Of a DNA stretch of 18,261 bases, positions 7,600 to 13,275 are shown piece by piece. Source of the DNA: Porphyromonadaceae bacterium UBA7048. Its GTDB lineage: Bacteria > Bacteroidota > Bacteroidia > Bacteroidales > Muribaculaceae. The stretch lies in the NCBI GenBank assembly GCA_002493945.1, contig DLAL01000053.1, positions 479 through 18,739 of the forward strand. Direction: 5' to 3'. The position numbers and the translations under genes are program-made. The notes below the pieces were generated by a model. It was given only the letters and a program-made list of their open reading frames with translations, did no database searches and was not told the origin of the DNA. Each line of letters begins with the position of its first letter. Position 1 is the first letter of the stretch.

Positions 7600-8691
7600 T
7601 TATTCGTAACGTTGAACCGTAGCGCGAAGTTGTTCAGAAAAGTTAAAGATGTCATTTAGGGATTGGATTACATACCGGGTTTCTTTACCCGTTTCATCAA
7701 AAAGTCCGATGTACTTCACGGTTTTTGCATTGAAGTGCATACGGCATATCGGTTTGCGGTTATTATCGTCAAGGAGTATGGCAAAATAGCGCTGTGCGTC
7801 ACGATAAAAGATGCGAGCGACGTCAACAACTGGACACAGGATGGCCTTGACGATGTTGTAGCTGTCAATTTCCTCTTGAGTCGTGACGATACCCTTTTCT
7901 TCATCTACGAATACTACGCCCTCGGGAAGTGCCGAAGCAGATGGTGCTGATGGAGTTTTGGAACTCTCTTCTTTTTCGTCATTATCGACCATTGCAAGTC
8001 CGAGCCTTTCGGAAATAGTGTCATTGATAATGCCGACGATAGCTTTTTTTACGAGCGGAGTAAACAAATCGAGAATTCGCTGATTGACCATGCCTTCATA
8101 AACTTGTTTGGCAAAATACTTTACGAATTCTGCTGACGGAGTGAGGAATTCTGCATTTATAATAGAACGAAGCTCGGTCGTATATTTGAGTTCTTGAGCA
8201 GTGCTGAGAATTTTCTCAAGATCATAATATGATTTGTGGAACTTTTTCAGTTGCTCGATATCGCTTTCAGAAAGGTCAAGCATATTGACGACTAAGAATG
8301 GCTTCTCGTCCATTATGTTAGGACTTTCGAGGTCTGTGTAGAATCTGTACTCGATACCGTTGGTAAGAACTCCAAAGCGTGCTTTCGAGGCGACAAAGTA
8401 GCGTTTAAGCTGAGTGTCGTGGAGCGAAAGGTTTTGGGCACAATGCTTACATTCAATCAGGATAATTGTTTCTCCGTTACGATTGATGGCATAATCGATT
8501 TTTTCACCTTTTTTCTTTACAAGGTCACAATCCAGTTCCGGAATAACTTCGAGGGGATTAAAAACATCATACCCTAATGCCGAAATCATCGGCATTATGA
8601 AAGCGTTCTTGGTTGCCTCTTCTGTCGCTATGAGGTCTCTTTGCTTATTAATACGTTCAGATAACTGATAAAGGATATCTTTGAAGTCCAT
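7600..8691 (-). CDS. Solitary HsdR N-terminal-type nuclease-like protein (COG4748-like)
   Basis: A 363-residue protein resembling the N-terminal nuclease domain of type I restriction HsdR subunits, found alone as in COG4748. Residues 1-120 carry a PD-(D/E)XK core: Glu25 in the first helix, Asp66 in KIDYAI, Glu80-x-Lys82 in LIECKH, and a QxxxY motif (Gln94 to Tyr98), all apparently intact. A Ser/Pro/Ala-rich linker (about 243-255) leads to a C-terminal domain (about 265-363) with YFAILLDDNNRKPICRMHFN, conserved in such stand-alone proteins as far as I recall. There is no helicase motor, methylase or specificity subunit nearby. The gene is AT-rich and sits in the island downstream of the RhuM/Doc unit, with its own likely promoter at 8712-8741. 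A defence role is plausible but unproven. Confidence 0.8.
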   Translation of the reverse strand: MDFKDILYQLSERINKQRDLIATEEATKNAFIMPMISALGYDVFNPLEVIPELDCDLVKKKGEKIDYAINRNGETIILIECKHCAQNLSLHDTQLKRYFVASKARFGVLTNGIEYRFYTDLESPNIMDEKPFLVVNMLDLSESDIEQLKKFHKSYYDLEKILSTAQELKYTTELRSIINAEFLTPSAEFVKYFAKQVYEGMVNQRILDLFTPLVKKAIVGIINDTISERLGLAMVDNDEKEESSKTPSAPSASALPEGVVFVDEEKGIVTTQEEIDSYNIVKAILCPVVDVARIFYRDAQRYFAILLDDNNRKPICRMHFNAKTVKYIGLFDETGKETRYVIQSLNDIFNFSEQLRATVQRYE

Positions 8692-8711
8692 GATACGATA
8701 AGATTTAATTT

Positions 8712-8741
8712 CAAATGTAAAAGATTAAGCACAGACTCAGA
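8712..8741 (-). promoter_or_regulatory. Likely promoter of the HsdR-N-type gene
   Basis: On the minus strand TACATTTG (8719-8712) matches the -7 consensus TAnnTTTG. A near-match -33 element TCTG (8741-8738) lies 18 bases upstream. Transcription would start near 8705, giving a leader of about 14 bases. A second TAnnTTTG match (TATCTTTG, 8800-8793) lies further upstream but has no clear -33 partner. Confidence 0.5.
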
Positions 8742-8813
8742 TGATGGATTTATTTACCGGAGTCGGAGACATTTTGAGTTAGAGAATCCGTACAAAGATA
8801 CAAAAAAATGGAA

Positions 8814-8948
8814 TTAGAACGCGTATTTAATTGAAAAATAATGTGAGCTGTGCACGGCTCCATACTTCAATCCGATAAATACAATCGCAACGATTGCAAC
8901 TAATATCAAAAGCAGATTAAATGTTGCTGATGTCCAAAAGCTGTTCAC
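8814..8948 (-). CDS. Small single-span membrane protein downstream of doc
   Basis: A 44-residue frame from GTG 8948 to TAA 8816-8814. The GTG lies 8 bases after the Doc stop, a typical operon gap. The sequence begins MNSFWTSATF, then has a strongly hydrophobic stretch LLLILVAIVAIVFIGL (12-27) followed by KYG, which looks like one transmembrane helix with a short polar tail (about 17 residues) ending KYAF. The only upstream in-frame alternatives before a stop are non-standard codons. No known family is recognised. It could be an antitoxin, an effector or a membrane anchor acting with Doc and the RhuM-like protein, or a chance frame, since T-rich DNA readily encodes hydrophobic residues. The fit to the operon favours a real gene. 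Confidence 0.5.
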   Translation of the reverse strand: MNSFWTSATFNLLLILVAIVAIVFIGLKYGAVHSSHYFSIKYAF

Positions 8949-8956
8949 GATACAAT

Positions 8957-9421
8957 TTATTCATTAGTGTCTGTTCCCTGATTATCAATCGCGTGGATGA
9001 TTTCGAGTTTGAGGTCTTCGGGATAATCCTCGTTTGCCATGTAGCAGGTGATTATGCGCTGGAGGAGGTCTTTGTTGATACGACCGGCGGCTACATGGTA
9101 GATGATTGCTTCCATGCATTGCATGAAGCTATAGGCATGCCAATAGTAACCGTTATGAACCAGAAACCAGACACCTATGGTCAATGCCACCCGCTTATTG
9201 GAATCCTCGAAGTAATGGCCGGTGCATAATCCGAAAACCAGATAGGTCAGTTTCTCAACGAATGTCGGATAGTACAAGTCGTTTTGAACGAAGTCGAGCA
9301 CCTTTCGTATGCCTCCTTCGTCTTTCACGCCCTGCAGACCGCCACCGCTGGCGGCGACAGTCTTGCTGTAAACTACCAACGCCTCGTCGTAGTCGATATA
9401 TTTCAGTTCATCACTCCTCAT
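8957..9421 (-). CDS. Doc-like (death-on-curing) Fic-fold toxin
   Basis: A 154-residue protein of the Doc branch of the Fic superfamily. The active-site motif HYFEDSNKR spans residues 69-77 and matches the HxFxDxNKR form of Doc, with His69, Phe71, Asp73, Asn75, Lys76 and Arg77 all present. Lys in place of the glycine of AMP-transferring Fic enzymes is typical of Doc, which phosphorylates EF-Tu. Other Doc features are the N-terminal GLQGVKDEGGIRKVLDF segment (usually G..G.rd...L..al) and YPTFVEKLTYLVFGL before the motif. A Doc of P1 type pairs with the small antitoxin Phd; here no Phd-like gene exists and the start overlaps the RhuM-like gene by 11 bases, so that protein or the small membrane ORF may control it. 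The catalytic motif suggests an active toxin. Confidence 0.92.
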   Translation of the reverse strand: MRSDELKYIDYDEALVVYSKTVAASGGGLQGVKDEGGIRKVLDFVQNDLYYPTFVEKLTYLVFGLCTGHYFEDSNKRVALTIGVWFLVHNGYYWHAYSFMQCMEAIIYHVAAGRINKDLLQRIITCYMANEDYPEDLKLEIIHAIDNQGTDTNE

Positions 9422-10430
9422 CGTCGGCTTGCTTCAGGCGTTTGAGAACGTCTCGGTTGGCTTCAAGGATATTGTCAAAGTCGACTGAGGCATCCCCGAT
9501 AAATCTATCGAACTCATCGGGAGTAACAGCACGAAGATATTCAGCGAGATTTCCGTGCCATGCATCGCGGAATGCGACATCACGGGATGCCATTTTTGAC
9601 CTTGCATCGTTGATAAACGGCTCCATCACAGGGACTGCAGCCAATTCGTCAATGATTGCTTTTACTTCCTCGATAGAGAGCTGCTTATTGCCGTTCTCTG
9701 AATACCGTTTCTCAATTTGGTGAGCCACGCCATTCTCAAATGAGGATATGCAAAGCAACACCTCTGCATAGAGCGTGTGACGCACATTCTCCTCGTTCTG
9801 CAAACGAAGGACGACACGATATTCCCTGGCATTTTCCCGGAATACGGCTTTATATATCAGGTCGGTTATCTGCTCATACTTGTAGGTCGGAAGGCCGTCC
9901 ACATACTTGCCTACGGCTTGAGTGAAGTTCTTGCGGTAGTTCTCGCTCTTTATGGCGGTAGGAAGATAGTCGCGGTCCCGCCAGTTGATATACTTGGTGC
10001 CACCTCCGGCACGTCCATTGATTGTGGCTATGACAATATCAAGTATTCGTGTGCGGAGCTGTTTGGCTTTCTCACTTTCAGTCAGAAGCATCCCTATGTT
10101 TAGGAAGGCCCGGAATGTGAATATTCCTAACTTACGGGCTTTGTTAGGGACATTAATGTCCCCATCAAAATGTAATCTCATTTCTTTCAGTGAGTTACCT
10201 TGACTTAAAAAATAGCCGTTATCTCGAAGTTCATCTCCATGTTCCTGAACATAACGCTTAATGGTTCTCTCATCCACTCCATAGAAATCCGCTACCATTT
10301 TAGTGGTGAAAAGCAGTTGGTCGTGGAAGCACAGACCGTTGACATCCAGGTTATCTTGGATGGCTTGAAGGGCATAAGTGTTGTTTAACACGTTCTGCCG
10401 TTCGATATTTGATACTGTCAAGTCGTTCAT
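9411..10430 (-). CDS. RhuM-like DNA-binding protein coupled to doc
   Basis: A 339-residue protein. Residues about 40-62 (FTTKMVADFYGVDERTIKRY) form a likely helix-turn-helix, followed by GYFLSQGNSLKEMRLHF, NKARKLGIFTFRAFLNIGMLL and SEKAKQLRTRILD (to about 132). This order fits the N-terminal domain of the RhuM family, which in other bacteria is found next to or fused with Fic/Doc domains. The C-terminal 200 residues (YLPTAIKSENYRKNFTQAVG, KRYSENGNKQ and onward) are mostly helical and unassigned. Its end overlaps the Doc start by 11 bases, so the two are translationally coupled. It is much larger than normal Doc antitoxins. I do not see the (S/T)xxxE(G/N) Fic-inhibiting motif, so if it is the antitoxin it acts differently. 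The TACTTTTG box just before ATG 10430 suggests a nearly leaderless transcript. Confidence 0.75.
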   Translation of the reverse strand: MNDLTVSNIERQNVLNNTYALQAIQDNLDVNGLCFHDQLLFTTKMVADFYGVDERTIKRYVQEHGDELRDNGYFLSQGNSLKEMRLHFDGDINVPNKARKLGIFTFRAFLNIGMLLTESEKAKQLRTRILDIVIATINGRAGGGTKYINWRDRDYLPTAIKSENYRKNFTQAVGKYVDGLPTYKYEQITDLIYKAVFRENAREYRVVLRLQNEENVRHTLYAEVLLCISSFENGVAHQIEKRYSENGNKQLSIEEVKAIIDELAAVPVMEPFINDARSKMASRDVAFRDAWHGNLAEYLRAVTPDEFDRFIGDASVDFDNILEANRDVLKRLKQADDEE

Positions 10431-10434
10431 ATTA

Positions 10435-10465
10435 CAAAAGTAGCACTTTTATTTTGATTTACAGA
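10435..10465 (-). promoter_or_regulatory. Likely promoter of the RhuM-like/doc operon
   Basis: On the minus strand TACTTTTG (10442-10435) matches TAnnTTTG, and TCTG (10465-10462), one base off TTTG, lies 19 bases upstream. The box ends four bases before the ATG at 10430, so the transcript would be leaderless or nearly so. This position would also let the RhuM-like protein repress its own operon by binding here. Confidence 0.5.
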
Positions 10466-10526
10466 TATGTGCATCTTTATCTTCTCGGATTGCTTTTTTA
10501 GTGCTTATTCTTTTGCAGAAGTTCAC

Positions 10527-10534
10527 TATCTTTG
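10527..10534 (+). promoter_or_regulatory. -7 element for the EamA transporter gene
   Basis: TATCTTTG at 10527-10534 is an exact TAnnTTTG match; a convincing -33 TTTG at the right spacing is not seen. Transcription would start near 10539-10541, inside a small hairpin (CCTGA 10538-10542, TCAGG 10548-10552). This places the TTG at 10532 within the promoter and supports ATG 10571 as the real start. It is divergent from the minus-strand promoter at 10435-10465. Confidence 0.5.
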
Positions 10535-10570
10535 CATCCTGAAAAAATCAGGTACAATTTACTTCGAGAT

Positions 10571-11443
10571 ATGTGGATACTGCTTGCTGTGTGCTCGGCC
10601 GTCGGGCTGGGATTCTATGACATAATGAAGAAAATATCGGTGCGCGACAACAACGTGCCCGTCGTTCTGCTGCTGAACACCCTCTTCGGCACACTGCTGA
10701 TGTCGCCCGTCATCATCGGGTGTCTCGCCGAAGGGTCGGCGGGCCTCGGCGACTCCCTGCTCGGCCACGCGCAGATAGTGCTCAAGGCCGTCATCGTGCT
10801 CAGTTCGTGGATTCTCGGTTACTTCGCCATCAAGCATCTTCCGCTCACCATCCAGGGCCCCATCAATGCCTCGCGGCCCGTGATAGTCCTCGTGGGCGCC
10901 CTGGTGGTCTTCGGCGAACGGCTCAACGCCATGCAGTGGGTCGGTATCCTGCTGGGATTCCTGTCGCTCTTCCTCATCAGCCGCATCGGGTCGGCCGAGG
11001 GGTTCTCCTTCCGCCGCAGCCGCTGGCTGTGGATGTCGATAGGCGCCACGGTCCTCGGCGCCGTCAGCGCTCTCTACGACAAGTATCTGCTCCGCAGCTA
11101 CGAACCGCTCGAGGTGCAGGCGTGGTACTCGCTCTATCAGATGGTGATAATGAGCGTGATAGTCTTCGTGCTCACCCGTACGGGCCATGCCGGGACGCCC
11201 TTCCGCTGGCGCTGGGCCATAGTGGGAATATCGCTCTTCCTGACGGCGGCCGACATCGCCTACTTCTACGCCCTCTCCCTGCCCGGCTCCATGATATCTG
11301 TCGTCTCGATGATACGGCGCGGCAGCGTGCTGGTGTCCTTTGCCTACGGCGTCATCGCCCTGCACGAGCGCAACATCCGCCGTAAGCTCATCGACCTGGG
11401 CATACTCCTGCTGAGTCTCCTGTGCCTGATTATCGGGTCGTGA
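10571..11443 (+). CDS. EamA/DMT-superfamily transporter
   Basis: A 290-residue integral membrane protein of the drug/metabolite transporter type. ATG 10571 is chosen; the open frame from TTG 10532 would run into the promoter box. Two EamA-type halves are visible, with about ten hydrophobic segments. The first half contains the family-typical stretch SRPVIVLVGALVVFGERLNA and WVGILLGFLSLFLIS; the second has DIAYFYALSLPGSMISVVSM and a terminal helix GILLLSLLCLIIG. The substrate cannot be read from the sequence. The gene is GC-rich like the core genes, stands directly beside the AT-rich island, and is followed after 83 bases by the ABC-F gene, which has its own promoter. Confidence 0.88.
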   Translation: MWILLAVCSAVGLGFYDIMKKISVRDNNVPVVLLLNTLFGTLLMSPVIIGCLAEGSAGLGDSLLGHAQIVLKAVIVLSSWILGYFAIKHLPLTIQGPINASRPVIVLVGALVVFGERLNAMQWVGILLGFLSLFLISRIGSAEGFSFRRSRWLWMSIGATVLGAVSALYDKYLLRSYEPLEVQAWYSLYQMVIMSVIVFVLTRTGHAGTPFRWRWAIVGISLFLTAADIAYFYALSLPGSMISVVSMIRRGSVLVSFAYGVIALHERNIRRKLIDLGILLLSLLCLIIGS

Positions 11444-11454
11444 GGCCACACCTT

Positions 11455-11486
11455 TTTGCTTATCCCGATTTTTATCCGTAATTTTG
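11455..11486 (+). promoter_or_regulatory. Bacteroidetes-type promoter for the ABC-F gene
   Basis: TTTG (11455-11458) and TAATTTTG (11479-11486) are separated by 20 bases, a full match to the Bacteroidetes -33/-7 consensus. Transcription would start near 11493, leaving about 34 bases before ATG 11527. The last bases of the leader, AAGGAAAAAAGAA, are purine-rich. Confidence 0.75.
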
Positions 11487-11526
11487 TAGTCCCAACGTAA
11501 AACGCAAGATTCTAAGGAAAAAAGAA

Positions 11527-13143
11527 ATGATAACGGTAAGCAATTTAGGTATTCAGTTCGGCAAGAAGCCGCTCTTTCAGGACGTCAATCTCAAGTTCAC
11601 CCCCGGCAACTGCTACGGCATCATCGGTGCCAACGGTGCCGGTAAGACCACGCTCATGCGTATGCTCAGCGGCCAGCTCGCTCCCACGGCAGGCACCATA
11701 GCGCAGGGCCCGGGCGAACGTATGAGTGTCCTTGAGCAGGACCACTTCAAGTTCGACGACTGCACTGTGCTCGAGACCGTTCTCCGCGGCCATACCGTCC
11801 TGTGGGACATCATACAGGAGAAGGACGCCCTCTACGCCAAGCCTGACTTCAGCGATGCCGACGGCATCCGCGCCTCGGAGCTGGAGGAGAAGTTCGCCGA
11901 GCTTGAAGGCTGGAATGCCGAAAGCGACGCCGCTGCTCTTCTGAGCGGTCTGGGCATCACCGAGGACCGCCACAATATGCTCATGCGCGATGTCAGCGCC
12001 AACGAGAAAGTGCGTGTCCTTCTGGCTAAGGCCCTCTTCGGCAATCCCGACAACCTCCTGCTCGACGAGCCTACCAACGACCTTGACCTCGACACCGTGG
12101 CATGGCTCGAGAACTATCTCTCGAACTTCGAGAACACTGTGCTGGTGGTGTCGCACGACCGTCACTTCCTCGACTCGGTCTGCACCCACACTCTCGACAT
12201 CGACTACAACCGCGTGCAGCTCTTCGCCGGCAACTACTCCTTCTGGTATCAGAGCTCGCAGCTCGCGCTCCGTCAGCAGCAGCAGGCCAACAAGAAGGCC
12301 GAGGAGAAGCGTCAGGAACTCCTCGAGTTCATCCGCCGCTTCAGCGCCAACGTGGCCAAGAGCAAGCAGACCACTTCGCGCAAGAAGATGCTCGAGAAGC
12401 TCAACATCGAGGAAATCCAGGCATCGTCGCGCCGCTATCCCGGCATTATATTCACACCTTCGCGCGAGGTGGGCAACAAGATTCTCGAGGTGCGCGGTCT
12501 CTCGGCCAGCGTCGACGGCACCGTCCTTTTCAGCGATGTCAACTTCCAGATAGAGAAGGGCGACAAGGTGGCTTTCCTCAGCCATGACCCGCGCGCCATG
12601 ACGGCCATCTTCGAGATTATCAACGGCAACCGCAAGGCCGACGCCGGTACATACGAGTGGGGACAGACCATCACCACGGCATATCTTCCGCTTGACAACT
12701 CCGCATTCTTCAACACCGACTATAACCTCGTCGACTGGCTCGGACAGTTCAGCGACGACTCCAGCGAGATATATCTCAAGGGCTTCCTTGGCAAGATGCT
12801 CTTCTCGGGCGAGGACGTGCTCAAGAAGGCGTCGGTGCTCTCCGGCGGCGAGAAGATGCGCTGTATGATAGCCCGCATGATGCTCCGCGACGCCAATACC
12901 ATGGTCCTTGACTCGCCCACGAACCACCTCGACCTTGAGTCGATTCAGGCCTTCAACAATACCCTGCAGACGTTCAAGGGCGTCATTCTGATGGCATCGC
13001 ACGACCACGAGTTCATCCAGACGGTCTGCAACCGCATCATCGAGCTCACGCCCAACGGCATCATCGACAAGCTCACCGAGTACGACGACTATATCACCGA
13101 CCCCCGTGTGGCCGAAGCCCGCGAGCGCCTCTACAAGAAATAA
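11527..13143 (+). CDS. YbiT-like ABC-F ATPase with degenerate second site
   Basis: A 538-residue soluble protein with two ATP-binding cassettes and no membrane domain, closest in layout to E. coli YbiT; ABC-F proteins act on the ribosome. Domain 1 has an intact Walker A (GANGAGKTT, Lys40) and Walker B (LLLDEPTNDLD, Asp180/Glu181), but its signature reads VSANEK (156-161) rather than LSGGx(K/Q). The linker (about 255-310) contains FIRRFSANVAKSKQTTSR, the typical charged ABC-F linker. In domain 2 the Walker A position reads SHDPRAMT (352-359), with Met358 for the lysine, and Walker B reads VLDSPTNHLD with Ser463 for the catalytic glutamate, while the signature LSGGEK (438-443) is good. One composite site (domain 1 Walker motifs plus domain 2 signature) should work and the other is dead. 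From memory, related Bacteroides proteins share the altered Walker A. Confidence 0.9.
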   Translation: MITVSNLGIQFGKKPLFQDVNLKFTPGNCYGIIGANGAGKTTLMRMLSGQLAPTAGTIAQGPGERMSVLEQDHFKFDDCTVLETVLRGHTVLWDIIQEKDALYAKPDFSDADGIRASELEEKFAELEGWNAESDAAALLSGLGITEDRHNMLMRDVSANEKVRVLLAKALFGNPDNLLLDEPTNDLDLDTVAWLENYLSNFENTVLVVSHDRHFLDSVCTHTLDIDYNRVQLFAGNYSFWYQSSQLALRQQQQANKKAEEKRQELLEFIRRFSANVAKSKQTTSRKKMLEKLNIEEIQASSRRYPGIIFTPSREVGNKILEVRGLSASVDGTVLFSDVNFQIEKGDKVAFLSHDPRAMTAIFEIINGNRKADAGTYEWGQTITTAYLPLDNSAFFNTDYNLVDWLGQFSDDSSEIYLKGFLGKMLFSGEDVLKKASVLSGGEKMRCMIARMMLRDANTMVLDSPTNHLDLESIQAFNNTLQTFKGVILMASHDHEFIQTVCNRIIELTPNGIIDKLTEYDDYITDPRVAEARERLYKK

Positions 13144-13156
13144 TCATCCGCAGGGA

Positions 13157-13176
13157 TGTGCAGGTATACCTGCACA
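13157..13176. repeat. 20-bp perfect palindrome, copy 1
   Basis: A perfect 20-bp palindrome centred on GGTATACC, with the 12-base core CAGGTATACCTG at 13161-13172, 13 bases after the ABC-F stop. The same core occurs again at 13202-13213. Flanking bases (CGC...GCG and GGAT...ATCC) could extend it as an imperfect hairpin. It could be a protein-binding operator or an RNA hairpin. Confidence 0.6.
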
Positions 13177-13185
13177 AATCCGCGA

Positions 13186-13229
13186 AAAATGCGAAAGTGT
13201 GCAGGTATACCTGTGCATTTTCGCATTTT
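13186..13229. terminator. Long hairpin with palindrome copy 2
   Basis: Bases 13186-13205 pair with 13210-13229 over 20 bp (three G-U pairs) around a TATA loop, and the 3' arm ends ATTTTCGCATTTT with a following ATG. The core CAGGTATACCTG is at 13202-13213, 41 bp centre to centre from copy 1. The U-rich 3' arm suits termination of the ABC-F transcript; AT-rich arms on both sides would let it work in either direction. It lies just upstream of the -33 box of the next gene, so an operator role is also possible. Confidence 0.55.
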
Positions 13230-13232
13230 ATG

Positions 13233-13264
13233 TTTGTTTGATAAGGTATAAATTCATATCTTTG
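13233..13264 (+). promoter_or_regulatory. Bacteroidetes-type promoter for the AAA ATPase gene
   Basis: TTTG (13233-13236) and TATCTTTG (13257-13264) are separated by 20 bases, a full consensus match. The likely start near 13270 leaves only about five bases before ATG 13276, so the mRNA is almost leaderless. The element begins four bases after the long hairpin ending at 13229. Confidence 0.7.
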
Positions 13265-13275
13265 CAAGAAAATCA

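Noticed and set aside
8829..8865. GAGC/GCTC imperfect palindrome around GTGCAC as a terminator of the doc operon
   Set aside because: The stem is only four pairs before a mismatch, and it lies within the small membrane ORF; not convincing as a terminator.
10532..10570. Upstream TTG start for the EamA transporter
   Set aside because: It lies within the TATCTTTG promoter box, so it would not be in the transcript; ATG 10571 also gives a normal transporter N-terminus.
11545..13008. Open minus-strand frame of 487 codons opposite the ABC-F gene
   Set aside because: Low-complexity Glu/Val/Leu/His-rich translation antisense to a clear ATPase; long antisense frames arise from the codon bias.
13157..13229. 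CRISPR-like repeat interpretation of the twin palindromes
   Set aside because: Only two units of 12 shared bases and no regular spacers or cas genes.
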